From contig NZ_MWSM01000038.1 of assembly GCF_002087075.1 (NCBI RefSeq), positions 1-64,000 on the forward strand: a DNA stretch of 64,000 nucleotides. Reading direction: 5' to 3'. Below, piece by piece: positions 34,765 to 43,278 of this stretch. The stretch is from Streptococcus pseudopneumoniae ATCC BAA-960 = CCUG 49455 (GTDB taxonomy: Bacteria > Bacillota > Bacilli > Lactobacillales > Streptococcaceae). Positions within the stretch are counted from its first letter, which is position 1; the number at the start of each line of letters is the position of its first letter. The translations under genes and the position numbers were made by a program. Under the pieces are notes generated by a model that saw only the letters and a program-made list of their open reading frames with translations, did no database searches and was not told the origin of the DNA.

Positions 34765-34932
34765 ATGAACTTAGAACAATTTTATCAATTATCTGACGAT
34801 GAATTAGTGGGAACAAAAGGTGGTTTTGGTCTTACGGAAGCAGTTGGGATTGCAGGAGTACTGAATGCTGCTGTACAAATTTTTAATGCTGGTTACAAAT
34901 TTGGTTCAGATTTGGCTCGTCGTGGGCGTTAG
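34765..34932 (+). CDS. Bacteriocin-like peptide with double-glycine leader
   Basis: 55 residues. Leader MNLEQFYQLSDDELVGTKGG (20), mature of 35 (FGLTEAVGIAGVLNAAVQIF...RRGR). An earlier in-frame ATG at 34756 overlaps the previous stop (TAATG); 34765 is better spaced from AAAGGAG (11 bases against 2). Followed after three bases by a membrane protein gene. Confidence 0.82.
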   Translation: MNLEQFYQLSDDELVGTKGGFGLTEAVGIAGVLNAAVQIFNAGYKFGSDLARRGR

Positions 34933-34935
34933 ATA

Positions 34936-35151
34936 ATGAATAATCGCAACCTTAATCTCAATACATTGTTACCTAAACTAGCCACTATATTTCCTTTGTT
35001 GGGAATAATTCTTAATGTCGCGCTTCATGTGATTCGTACAGGTTCGTTAGTATACTTTAATTGGCAATGGACTTTGGTTGGTTTGCTTTTCTCAGCATAT
35101 TTTGGTATTTTTCGCAAAGATTTGTCAAAAAATAATCAAAACTATAAATGA
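34936..35151 (+). CDS. Small membrane protein, putative bacteriocin immunity
   Basis: 71 residues with two hydrophobic segments (LATIFPLLGIILNVALHVI; WTLVGLLFSAYFGIF). Immediately follows the 34765 peptide gene. The tail KDLSKNNQNYK recalls the ending of the 28238 protein, suggesting shared 3' sequence. Confidence 0.6.
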   Translation: MNNRNLNLNTLLPKLATIFPLLGIILNVALHVIRTGSLVYFNWQWTLVGLLFSAYFGIFRKDLSKNNQNYK

Positions 35152-35231
35152 AGAACATGAATCAAAAGGATTTTGTGTATATGAATGGCAGCGTTTTCCC
35201 GCCATTCTTGTCAGGTAAATAGGAGCTTTCT

Positions 35232-35411
35232 ATGAAAACATTTTTATTAGGCTTTACTGAGGGTTATTTTACCGTATCGCTCATAATCTACATCGCAACG
35301 TATTTGATTTTGAGAAATCCAATCAATACCCTATTTTATCCAGAAATTTACCCTGTTTTATTTGGGCTCTTTTATCTAGGATATAAGGTCAATAAAAAGC
35401 GAGTAGAGTAA
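35232..35411 (+). CDS. 59-aa two-helix membrane protein
   Basis: MKTFLLGFTEGYFTV... with two predicted helices and a basic end KVNKKRVE. Ribosome site AAATAGGAGC. A hairpin (GAATGGC/GCCATTC, about 35181-35205) lies between it and the previous gene. Similar in kind to Blp immunity proteins; not identified. Confidence 0.55.
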   Translation: MKTFLLGFTEGYFTVSLIIYIATYLILRNPINTLFYPEIYPVLFGLFYLGYKVNKKRVE

Positions 35412-35488
35412 ACAGTTAAGAATGACTTGTTAGTCTGCGCTAAAATGGCTAGGCTAGAATCTAGGAATGCATCACATTGGAGTTTAAT

Positions 35489-35695
35489 ATGAAATTTGTT
35501 AAATCAATACTGAAAGTTTGGCCTGAAATCATGGTATTACTTAGTTCGATGTCTTATATCATCATCAGATTAGTAGCTGATATGAATAAAGTATCTTTAC
35601 CTACTTGGTTTGATAGTTTCAATATACCAACGATTGCATTATTTATGATGGTCTTCATTCTTTTATACAGAAGTAAAGAAAAAAAGAATGGATAA
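35489..35695 (+). CDS. 68-aa two-helix membrane protein
   Basis: MKFVKSILKVWPEIM..., two hydrophobic segments and a lysine-rich end (RSKEKKNG). ATG 35489 follows TTGGAGT. Another likely immunity-type protein. Confidence 0.55.
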   Translation: MKFVKSILKVWPEIMVLLSSMSYIIIRLVADMNKVSLPTWFDSFNIPTIALFMMVFILLYRSKEKKNG

Positions 35696-35744
35696 ATTTG
35701 AGGTAGTAGACGTTCTATAGGGAATAGGTGTCTTATAGTAACGA

Positions 35745-36108
35745 ATCAAAAAAAGGAGTAACTATGAATCGTAATTTAGAACGGTGTTATCTATTCTGAC
35801 TATGAATAGATCATACCAGAGGTGGCTTAGAAATAGCAGAGACATTAAAAATTGAAGTAACTTTAAATAGGATGTCGTAAAGGTTACTATCAATGATTTA
35901 TTTGTCCCAAGCTTGCCTAGGGTATCAGAAAAAAATCATTTTCCTTTCAATAGCATATTTTTAGTAGGTAGGACGTTTGTTCTGCCTATTTTTTGCCAAA
36001 AAAGTGTATTTGAGCTGTTTATTTGGAGTTTTACATGTATTTTTTGATAAAATTTGATAAAATAGGTATAGAAATTAGGAGAGTTGAAGAAAAGAAATGA
36101 AGAAGGTT
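35745..36108 (+). repeat. Junction repeat, copy 2 (gene-poor)
   Basis: Near-identical to 28470-28830, including the 11-codon ORF at 35764 (MNRNLERCYLF) and terminator. The comAB-promoter-like box is more decayed here. No other gene in 35696-36096. Confidence 0.87.
35965..35995 (+). terminator. Terminator in junction repeat 2
   Basis: TAGGTAGGAC...TTCTGCCTA then TTTTTT, as at 28684. Confidence 0.75.
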
Positions 36109-36291
36109 TTAAGATATTTTTTAGTATTTGTTTTTCTATTTTTGATGAATATTTTCATCTTTAAGATACTAGCAACTCTGGGATTTCAGCTGACAATGAG
36201 TGAAAAGAGTTATATTGTACCACCGCTGTTTTCGATTATCGTTTTGTACATGATTGACAAAAGAATTAGGAAGAAAAAGAAATCTTTGTAA
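36097..36291 (+). CDS. 64-aa membrane protein
   Basis: MKKVLRYFLVFVFLFLMNIFIFKIL..., two hydrophobic segments, tail KRIRKKKKSL. It starts at the end of the junction repeat; the equivalent frame at 28816 is truncated. 21 bases before a regulator gene. No family recognised. Confidence 0.55.
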   Translation: MKKVLRYFLVFVFLFLMNIFIFKILATLGFQLTMSEKSYIVPPLFSIIVLYMIDKRIRKKKKSL

Positions 36292-36311
36292 TCAACTTAA
36301 GGAGTATTACT

Positions 36312-37205
36312 ATGGATGAGTTGAAACGTGAAATTGGTTATAAAATCAAAACTATTAGGCGATCTTGTGGAAAAACTCAGATAGATATTTGTGGTGATGA
36401 ATCAGAGTTGACGATTCGTCAGCTAGCACGTATTGAAAATGGGCAAGTTTTAGCAACACTTCCTAAATTATTATTGATTGCGGATAAACTTGGAGTATCA
36501 TTACAGAATATTGTGGATGTTAAGGTTATAGAGATTCCAAAAGGATTCCTAAAACTCAAAGATGAGCTGATTCATTCTCAAACCTACGCTGATAAGGGAA
36601 GAATCGAACGAAAAGAAGCTATACTTGAGGAAATATATGAAAACTATTATGAGAATTTGCCTGAGGAAGAGCAGTTAATTGTGGATGTGACACAAGCTCG
36701 TTTTGATATTTATGGTAGTTCAGATGTGACCTACGGTTTAGGGTTAGTGGAAGAATATTTCCAGCAGTTATTAAAAAAGAAATATTTTTCTGTAAATGAT
36801 TTGTTGATTATTGAATTGTATTTCTTTTGTTGTGCTATGGGATTAGAAGATAAAGAACATTTTGAGGAGTTAGCTCAAAAAGTATTGCTATGTTCAGAAT
36901 ATGAAGATAAGGCTAGCCTAGCTCAGATGGAAAAAGTTCTTCTGAGCCTATTTATCCAAATTCAGACAGAAGATAGTCTGATATATATTCAAACATTTGA
37001 GAAAATTATTGCTAAAACAAGACATGTTTTTTACCGACCTCATCTATTTTTGCTAAAGGCAAAATATGCTTTATTTGTAGACAAGAATATTTTAGAGGCA
37101 GAAAGTTTCTATGAAAAGGCAATTTCTCTAGCAGAATTGCTAGATGATCAGATATTAGTTCAGAGAATCTTAGAAGAAAAACAAATAGATTTCCCAACAA
37201 CCTGA
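36312..37205 (+). CDS. XRE-HTH regulator with TPR-like domain (PlcR/TprA/Rgg type)
   Basis: 297 residues. N-terminal HTH (IGYKIKTIRRSCGKTQIDIC..., ELTIRQLARIENGQ, LPKLLLIADKLGVSLQNI), then an all-helical region with repeat-like helices (LVEEYFQQLLKKKYFSVNDLLIIELYFF...; LEAESFYEKAISLAELLDDQ). This layout is seen in regulators that bind small intracellular peptides. Ribosome site TTAAGGAGTATTACT. A 17-codon hydrophobic ORF follows and then a circular bacteriocin operon, the probable target. Confidence 0.82.
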   Translation: MDELKREIGYKIKTIRRSCGKTQIDICGDESELTIRQLARIENGQVLATLPKLLLIADKLGVSLQNIVDVKVIEIPKGFLKLKDELIHSQTYADKGRIERKEAILEEIYENYYENLPEEEQLIVDVTQARFDIYGSSDVTYGLGLVEEYFQQLLKKKYFSVNDLLIIELYFFCCAMGLEDKEHFEELAQKVLLCSEYEDKASLAQMEKVLLSLFIQIQTEDSLIYIQTFEKIIAKTRHVFYRPHLFLLKAKYALFVDKNILEAESFYEKAISLAELLDDQILVQRILEEKQIDFPTT

Positions 37206-37288
37206 CTTCTAAGTCATGTTGTTTTTTTCATGTTTTTGTTATATTAAACCTATAAAGAAAACGCTCTCAAAAAGAAAGGAGGTTTATT

Positions 37289-37342
37289 ATGGTTGGAACG
37301 TTATTTGTCCCTTTAAGTATAAGAGTTTGGTTCTATCTATAA
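37289..37342 (+). CDS. 17-aa hydrophobic micro-ORF, candidate peptide signal
   Basis: MVGTLFVPLSIRVWFYL, with a strong ribosome site AAAGAAAGGAGG seven bases upstream. A -10-like TTATATTAAA lies about 50 bases upstream, after the regulator gene. Next to a peptide-binding type regulator, it could be a pro-peptide signal, or an unrelated micro-protein. Composition recalls the 16-aa ORFs elsewhere in this region. Confidence 0.5.
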   Translation: MVGTLFVPLSIRVWFYL

Positions 37343-37747
37343 TATCAGGTAGAGATTAATGGAATAAAGTATTCTTATATTGGATTAAAGGAATGTTTTA
37401 ATAGGTTTCCTACATTAGTATAGAGGATGAAACTCAATTTTCAATGATATAAAAGAGTGATTTGGAGATTGTGAGGGTTGAGTATGTTTATTTATGATGT
37501 AGGAAGTGTAAACTAAAAAGGAGGTAGTAATCGTATAAAAGTTAAATAGACATTATCTTTTATTGAGTCTTAGTGATATAAAAGTAATTTGATAATCTAG
37601 GAAAATGTAGTAGTAATTTATTTATTATAGATATGTTAATAAAAGTAGTATAAAATATAGACGAACATTTGAAGAGAGTTAGGAATACAACATGTGCGAA
37701 TTAACTCTCAATAAAACATACATAATATACAAAAGGAGTACACTAAA
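37343..37747 (+). other. Leader region of the circular bacteriocin operon
   Basis: AT-rich, no supported gene. Contains an isolated AAAGGAGG at about 37517-37525 with no start codon after it, a -10-like TATAAAAT at about 37650, and an 8-bp inverted repeat GAGAGTTA (37674-37681)/TAACTCTC (37702-37709) in the leader that could act in regulation. Confidence 0.5.
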
Positions 37748-38044
37748 ATGAAATCTAAAAGAATGGAATTTCATAATAAATTTCTCATTGTTTCAGCAAT
37801 GTTAGCAGTCATTAGTTGGTTAAGCTTAGGTGTTGTTTCTTTTCCTATGTTGGCTGGGACATTAGGAATTTCGACAAAAGCTGCTGCTACTGTAGTCAAT
37901 TTGATTAGTGCTTATAGTACAGTTACAGCAGTAATTTCAATTGTAGGTGCAATCACAGGAGTAGGTTCTATTGGTTCGGGTATTGCAGCAACAGTTCTTT
38001 ATATATTGAAAAAGAAGGGTGCTGCTAAAGCAGCTCTATGGTAG
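37748..38044 (+). CDS. Circular bacteriocin precursor
   Basis: 98 residues. A 34-residue leader ending SFPM and a 64-residue mature part starting LAGTLGISTKAAATVV and ending KAALW. Starting LAG and ending in W matches uberolysin/circularin-type circular bacteriocins, whose ends are joined head-to-tail. The mature part is very hydrophobic with a basic patch (LKKKGAAKAAL), typical of the fold. A pneumococcal circular bacteriocin (pneumocyclicin) has been described; this is that type, but identity needs comparison. Ribosome site AAAAGGAGTACACTAAA. Cleavage site inferred. Confidence 0.87.
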   Translation: MKSKRMEFHNKFLIVSAMLAVISWLSLGVVSFPMLAGTLGISTKAAATVVNLISAYSTVTAVISIVGAITGVGSIGSGIAATVLYILKKKGAAKAALW

Positions 38045-38050
38045 AACTAG

Positions 38051-39187
38051 ATGAAAATACTTTCTAAAAAAGAATGTGAAAGTATTTTAGGTTATCTTAA
38101 TTTTATTGGGATAACCCTTTTGTTTTTTGTTATCATAAGTTTGTCAATCTATTTTAAAAGCTATCTTCCTTTTCAAGGGAAATTATTTTTACTTTTTTTG
38201 GTAGTAGATTACGCTACTTTGAATCGTTATAATATGAAACTGCCTATCCAAAGTAAAAAAATAAATACTTTCTATATAAGGAAAAACTATATTTTTCTCT
38301 ATCTTCTTGCCATTGTCAAGAAATATTATTCTTTCCAAATTTTACAATCATTCATTTATTTATTTATTTTGTATTTTCTAGATATTATTGGATATTTTTA
38401 TTTATACATTACTCTTTGTTTGATAGTTATTCAAATTATTTCTTTAATTCTACCTAGTTTGTTTTCAATTATAAGTAAATTGTTCTTATTTTTATCTATA
38501 GGACTATTGTCTATAGAACAAGGACAAGTTGTAATTTATGTCATACTACTCAATTATTTTATTTTAGTTATGGGGATATTAGATAATCACGCGAGTAATT
38601 TCTATTTTAAAAGCAGTCGAATGAGCCAAAAAAGATTTCGTAGCAGTCTATTTATATTGCTTCGTTTTTGTTGGTTAAATAAAGGGTTAACTTTTTCTTT
38701 TATTTTGATTAGTATTCTTCTTTCCTATCTATTTTGGTATATGATGACGATGTTATCAATTGATGGTACAAAAATACCAATATTGTTTCTTTATACCTCA
38801 ATATATATCACATTAATGGAGGCAATAATAGGGAATCATAAATCCTCAATTGGGGTAGATCTAGCTTTACTTCAATTATCTGCTCTTAATCATTCTAAAA
38901 TGAATTTCTTTTTTAAGAATGCACAACTAATGATGTTGACGCATTTAATCTCTTTCTTACAATTTTCATTGTTGTTATGTTTGATTCCGGTGACAAGTTA
39001 TAGTAATGATATAAAAAGTATTTTGTTGAATTTGTTATTGATTCCATTCAATTATTTTATAGCCTATGTCTATTATAAGAAAGCTCTATTTTTAATTAAA
39101 GGTACAGTTAGTTTATTGAGATGGAGTTTTCTGGTTTTATATTGTTTTCTGATATTATTTGTAACTTTAGTAGGGGGCATTAGATGA
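38051..39187 (+). CDS. Multi-pass membrane protein of circular bacteriocin maturation/secretion
   Basis: 378 residues with about ten hydrophobic segments and no soluble domain. It lies six bases after the precursor gene and overlaps the next gene by four bases. Circular bacteriocin clusters carry a large membrane protein here that is needed for production and possibly circularisation; the exact role is unknown. Confidence 0.72.
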   Translation: MKILSKKECESILGYLNFIGITLLFFVIISLSIYFKSYLPFQGKLFLLFLVVDYATLNRYNMKLPIQSKKINTFYIRKNYIFLYLLAIVKKYYSFQILQSFIYLFILYFLDIIGYFYLYITLCLIVIQIISLILPSLFSIISKLFLFLSIGLLSIEQGQVVIYVILLNYFILVMGILDNHASNFYFKSSRMSQKRFRSSLFILLRFCWLNKGLTFSFILISILLSYLFWYMMTMLSIDGTKIPILFLYTSIYITLMEAIIGNHKSSIGVDLALLQLSALNHSKMNFFFKNAQLMMLTHLISFLQFSLLLCLIPVTSYSNDIKSILLNLLLIPFNYFIAYVYYKKALFLIKGTVSLLRWSFLVLYCFLILFVTLVGGIR

Positions 39188-39666
39188 GAAAAAGTGGTTT
39201 TCTGATTTACTATGTGTTATTTTGTACGGTCTGTTTTTCACTAGGTTTACTTTTAAGCTTTATATTAAAAAGTGAGACTTTTGCTACTATACCTCCGAAA
39301 CTGGAATTACAATTTACATTGACAGTTTTACAGGCAAATTCTACAAATTTTTTGCTATATCTATTCTGTTTTCCGATTTCGCCCTTATTGCAACTTTTTG
39401 ATTTGCTATCTTTAGGAATACAATTGGGTATATCTGGTCAGATGATTGGAATAGTAGCTACAATAAAAGGAATATTACCTCATGGTCTTATTGAAATACC
39501 GAATTTTATTTGGTATCAAGGTATGAGTCAGTATCTTTTATACCGATTATTGAAGGATAGGGGAATTGAAAATATACTTATTTATATAAAAAGTAATTTA
39601 AAATGGTATATCATTTCTTATATTTTATTAATTTTAGCAGCGTTGATAGAGGGAATTAAATTATGA
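39184..39666 (+). CDS. SpoIIM/DUF95-like membrane protein
   Basis: 160 residues, about four to five helices, with the SpoIIM-like stretch LSLGIQLGISGQMIGIVATIKGILPHGLIEIPNF. A DUF95/SpoIIM protein is a constant member of circular bacteriocin operons. Overlaps both neighbours by four bases. Confidence 0.78.
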   Translation: MRKSGFLIYYVLFCTVCFSLGLLLSFILKSETFATIPPKLELQFTLTVLQANSTNFLLYLFCFPISPLLQLFDLLSLGIQLGISGQMIGIVATIKGILPHGLIEIPNFIWYQGMSQYLLYRLLKDRGIENILIYIKSNLKWYIISYILLILAALIEGIKL

Positions 39667-40259
39667 AAATTGAAAATGAATCTAAAAGTTATGATAAATG
39701 TATACTGAAAAATATATCACTAGAGATTGATAAGGGAATTTACAGAGTTGAAGGAGAGAATGGTTCAGGAAAGAGCACCCTTCTACAACTTTTAGCTGGG
39801 CTAGAGACTTTTGATAGTGGTTTAAAGAATTGTGTCTCCAAAGATGTACTATACCTTGATACCAATCAGCTTGGGGTTATTCCATTTACTATAGAAGAAA
39901 ATTTGCAGTTGTTGTGTGATTCTTTTCAAATCCATCTATCATTTGAGGATAAAGAACAAATTAATACTTTTTTTGATAATAAAATCGGAGATAACTATAT
40001 GACAGCATCTACTGGAACAAAATTCAAATTAGGCTTATCCTTAATTTTTGCTAAAAATTGGGATTATATTTTTATTGATGAGACCTTATCAACAGTGGAT
40101 GCAAGAAGTATTGATATGATTGCTAAACGTTTAATTTCCATGAAAGAAAGCTCTACTATTATATATGTATCTCATAATTTATTGAATCAAGAATTGATTA
40201 GCAAATCTCAAAGGATTTTAATAGAGGAAGGACGGGTTTATGAAATTTCAAACAAATAA
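39663..40259 (+). CDS. ABC transporter ATPase of the circular bacteriocin cluster
   Basis: 198 residues. Walker A GENGSGKST, Walker B DYIFIDE, and H-loop IYVSHNLLN. The signature is degenerate (STGTKFKLGLSL in place of LSGGQ). Works with the membrane proteins of the cluster in export or self-protection. Overlaps the next gene by 20 bases. Confidence 0.86.
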   Translation: MKIENESKSYDKCILKNISLEIDKGIYRVEGENGSGKSTLLQLLAGLETFDSGLKNCVSKDVLYLDTNQLGVIPFTIEENLQLLCDSFQIHLSFEDKEQINTFFDNKIGDNYMTASTGTKFKLGLSLIFAKNWDYIFIDETLSTVDARSIDMIAKRLISMKESSTIIYVSHNLLNQELISKSQRILIEEGRVYEISNK

Positions 40260-40731
40260 TAGTTTATACAAATTAATGAATCTGATTATTTATCTTTTTC
40301 TTTTATATTTGTTTATTGATTTACTGATGAAGTCGGGAATTTTAGATGAACAAATTGATAAATTATCTGAACTATCTAATCTTTTTACAATTAAAATAGA
40401 AACAATATTGACAGTGATTTCTGTTGTTTTCACATTTATAGCAACTCTTATTGAATATGGATTTTCTCTCTTTCTGATTACATTATTTTTTGATAAGGAT
40501 AAGAGGAACTTTGGAGATATTCTTTTATCTAAAAATATAACCTTAAGTTTTAGCATTTTACTTTGTTACTTATTTAATCCATCGGATATAAAGTTTGCTT
40601 ATTTCAGCATATTGACAGTATTACTAATTGGGATAACAAATTATGCGAGATTTAAAAATTTAAGATTGACAGTAGTATTTTCTGTACCATTTTTATTTAA
40701 TGCTATAGTGTCTATTATAAATAGTTTTTAG
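40240..40731 (+). CDS. Membrane protein, probable circular bacteriocin immunity/transport
   Basis: 163 residues with about five helices. Last gene of the cluster, overlapping the ATPase gene. Small hydrophobic proteins at this place give immunity in related clusters. The overlap and codon pattern show one transcript from 37748 to here. Confidence 0.65.
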   Translation: MKFQTNNSLYKLMNLIIYLFLLYLFIDLLMKSGILDEQIDKLSELSNLFTIKIETILTVISVVFTFIATLIEYGFSLFLITLFFDKDKRNFGDILLSKNITLSFSILLCYLFNPSDIKFAYFSILTVLLIGITNYARFKNLRLTVVFSVPFLFNAIVSIINSF

Positions 40732-40811
40732 AAATACTAAAATTTCTTTTCTTTACTTAATAATGACACGAAATCATTTCGGTTTTATTAACTTGGAATT
40801 CTTATATTTTC

Positions 40812-40840
40812 TAGGTAGAACGTTTGTTCTGCCTATTTTC
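40812..40840 (+). terminator. Terminator before comAB (junction copy 3)
   Basis: TAGGTAGAAC-GTTT-GTTCTGCCTA, ten pairs with one G-T, then TTTT. Third copy of the terminator at 28684 and 35965, here with the best stem. Confidence 0.85.
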
Positions 40841-40854
40841 TTTATCCAAAAAGT

Positions 40855-40884
40855 GCAGTTGGGAGGGAGATAGGCGCATTTGGG
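40855..40884 (+). promoter_or_regulatory. ComE-box of comAB
   Basis: GCAGTTGGG (40855-40863), 12-base spacer, GCATTTGGG (40876-40884): the paired ComE direct repeat known upstream of comAB. Phosphorylated ComE activates here in early competence. Confidence 0.82.
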
Positions 40885-40942
40885 GAGGAAGTCCAGTTTT
40901 TGTTTGAGGATTGGGGTAAGATAGTTGTTATCAGATGAGTTT

Positions 40943-41093
40943 ATACTCTTCGAAAATCAAATTCAAACCACGTCAACGTCGCCTTGCCGTATATATGTGA
41001 CTGACTTCGTCAGTCCTATCTACAACCTCAAAACAGTGTTTTGAGCAGCCTGCGGCTAGTTTCCTAGTTTGCTCTTTGATTTTCATTGAGTAT
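40943..41093 (+). repeat. BOX element (A-B-C) in the comAB leader
   Basis: Complete boxA (with GCCTTGCCGTATATATG), one boxB, and boxC ending CATTGAGTAT, 20 bases before the comA start. It therefore lies inside the comAB mRNA leader. Confidence 0.93.
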
Positions 41094-41112
41094 TAGGAAA
41101 AAGGAGATGAAG

Positions 41113-43266
41113 ATGAAATTTGGGAAACGTCACTATCGTCCGCAGGTGGATCAGATGGACTGCGGTGTAGCTTCATTAGCCATGGTTTTTGGCTACTATG
41201 GTAGTTACTATTCTTTGGCTCACTTGCGAGAATTGGCCAAGACGACCATGGATGGGACGACGGCTTTAGGCTTGGTCAAGGTGGCAGAGGAGATTGGTTT
41301 TGAGACGCGAGCAATTAAGGCGGATATGACGCTTTTTGACTTGCCAGATTTGACTTTTCCTTTTGTTGCCCATGTGCTTAAGGAAGGAAAATTGCTCCAC
41401 TACTATGTGGTGACTGGGCAGGATAAGGATAGCATTCATATTGCCGATCCAGATCCTGGGGTGAAATTGACCAAACTGCCACGTGAGCGTTTTGCGGAAG
41501 AATGGACAGGAGTGACTCTTTTTATGGCACCTAGTCCAGACTACAAGCCTCATAAGGATCAAAAGAATGGTCTGCTCTCTTTTATCCCTATATTAGTGAA
41601 GCAGCGTGGCTTGATTGCCAATATCGTTTTGGCAACACTCTTGGTAACCTTGATTAACATTGTGGGTTCTTATTATCTGCAGTCTATCATTGATACCTAT
41701 GTGCCAGATCAGATGCGTTCGACGCTTGGGATTATTTCTATTGGGCTGGTTATCGTCTATATTCTCCAGCAGATTTTGTCTTACGCTCAGGAGTATCTCT
41801 TACTTGTTTTGGGGCAACGCTTGTCGATTGATGTGATTTTGTCCTATATCAAGCATGTTTTTCACTTGCCCATGTCCTTCTTTGCGACACGCAGGACAGG
41901 GGAAATCGTGTCTCGTTTCACGGATGCTAACAGTATCATCGATGCACTGGCTTCGACAATCCTTTCGATTTTCCTAGATGTGTCAACGGTTGTCATTATT
42001 TCTCTTGTTTTATTTTCACAAAATACCAATCTCTTTTTCATGACTTTATTGGCACTTCCTGTCTATACAGTGATTATCTTTGCCTTTATGAAGCCTTTTG
42101 AAAAGATGAATCGTGATACCATGGAAGCCAATGCGGTTCTGTCTTCTTCTATCATTGAGGACATCAACGGTATTGAGACTATCAAGTCTTTGACCAGTGA
42201 GAGTCAGCGTTACCAAAAGATTGACAAGGAATTTGTGGATTATCTGAAAAAATCCTTTACCTATAGTCGGGCAGAGAGTCAGCAAAAGGCTCTGAAAAAA
42301 GTTGCCCATCTCTTACTCAATGTCGGCATTCTCTGGATGGGAGCTGTTCTGGTCATGGATGGCAAGATGAGTTTGGGGCAGTTGATTACCTATAATACCT
42401 TGCTTGTTTACTTTACCAATCCTTTGGAAAACATCATCAATCTGCAAACCAAGCTTCAGACAGCGCAGGTTGCCAATAACCGTCTGAATGAGGTTTATCT
42501 GGTAGCTTCTGAGTTTGAGGAGAAGAAAACGGTCGAGGATTTGAGCTTGATGAAGGGAGAGATGTCCTTCAAGCAGGTTCATTACAAGTATGGCTATGGT
42601 CGAGATGTCTTATCGGACATCAATTTGACCATTCCACAAGGTTCTAAGGTAGCTTTTGTGGGGATTTCGGGGTCAGGTAAGACGACTTTGGCCAAGATGA
42701 TGGTTAATTTTTATGATCCAAGTCAGGGAGAGATTAGTCTGGGTGGTGTCAATCTCAATCAGATTGACAAAAAGGCTCTGCGCCAGTACATCAACTATCT
42801 GCCTCAACAGCCCTATGTCTTTAACGGAACGATTTTGGAGAATCTTCTTTTGGGAGCCAAGGAGGGGACGACTCAAGAGGATATCTTACGGGCGGTCGAA
42901 TTGGCAGAGATTCGGGAGGATATTGAGCGCATGCCACTGAATTACCAGACAGAATTGACTTCGGATGGGGCAGGGATCTCAGGTGGTCAACGTCAGAGAA
43001 TTGCTCTGGCGCGTGCTCTCTTGACAGATGCGCCGGTCTTGATTTTGGATGAGGCAACTAGCAGTCTGGATATCTTGACTGAGAAGCGAATTGTCGATAA
43101 TCTCATGGCTTTAGACAAGACCTTGATTTTCATTGCTCACCGCTTGACCATTGCTGAGCGGACAGAGAAGGTTGTTGTCTTGGATCAGGGCAAGATTGTT
43201 GAAGAAGGAAAGCATGCTGATTTGCTTGCACAGGGTGGCTTTTACGCCCATTTGGTCAATAGCTAG
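41113..43266 (+). CDS. comA: ComA, peptidase/ABC exporter of double-glycine peptides
   Basis: 717 residues. N-terminal C39 peptidase (catalytic C17 in QMDCGVASLAMV, His in LHYYVVTG, Asp in IADPDPG), six membrane helices (about 165-440) and an ATPase (Walker A GISGSGKTT, signature ISGGQRQR, Walker B VLILDEATSS). Cleaves leaders after GG and exports ComC; ComAB also exports some Blp-type bacteriocins. Start MKFGKRHYRP at 41113 is the usual one; ATG 41107 adds two residues. Its substrates probably include the ten or so double-glycine peptides upstream. Confidence 0.97.
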   Translation: MKFGKRHYRPQVDQMDCGVASLAMVFGYYGSYYSLAHLRELAKTTMDGTTALGLVKVAEEIGFETRAIKADMTLFDLPDLTFPFVAHVLKEGKLLHYYVVTGQDKDSIHIADPDPGVKLTKLPRERFAEEWTGVTLFMAPSPDYKPHKDQKNGLLSFIPILVKQRGLIANIVLATLLVTLINIVGSYYLQSIIDTYVPDQMRSTLGIISIGLVIVYILQQILSYAQEYLLLVLGQRLSIDVILSYIKHVFHLPMSFFATRRTGEIVSRFTDANSIIDALASTILSIFLDVSTVVIISLVLFSQNTNLFFMTLLALPVYTVIIFAFMKPFEKMNRDTMEANAVLSSSIIEDINGIETIKSLTSESQRYQKIDKEFVDYLKKSFTYSRAESQQKALKKVAHLLLNVGILWMGAVLVMDGKMSLGQLITYNTLLVYFTNPLENIINLQTKLQTAQVANNRLNEVYLVASEFEEKKTVEDLSLMKGEMSFKQVHYKYGYGRDVLSDINLTIPQGSKVAFVGISGSGKTTLAKMMVNFYDPSQGEISLGGVNLNQIDKKALRQYINYLPQQPYVFNGTILENLLLGAKEGTTQEDILRAVELAEIREDIERMPLNYQTELTSDGAGISGGQRQRIALARALLTDAPVLILDEATSSLDILTEKRIVDNLMALDKTLIFIAHRLTIAERTEKVVVLDQGKIVEEGKHADLLAQGGFYAHLVNS

Positions 43267-43278
43267 AAAGAGGAGAGG

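Noticed and set aside
37483..37515. 10-codon ORF MFIYDVGSVN
   Set aside because: No ribosome site and no conservation evidence.
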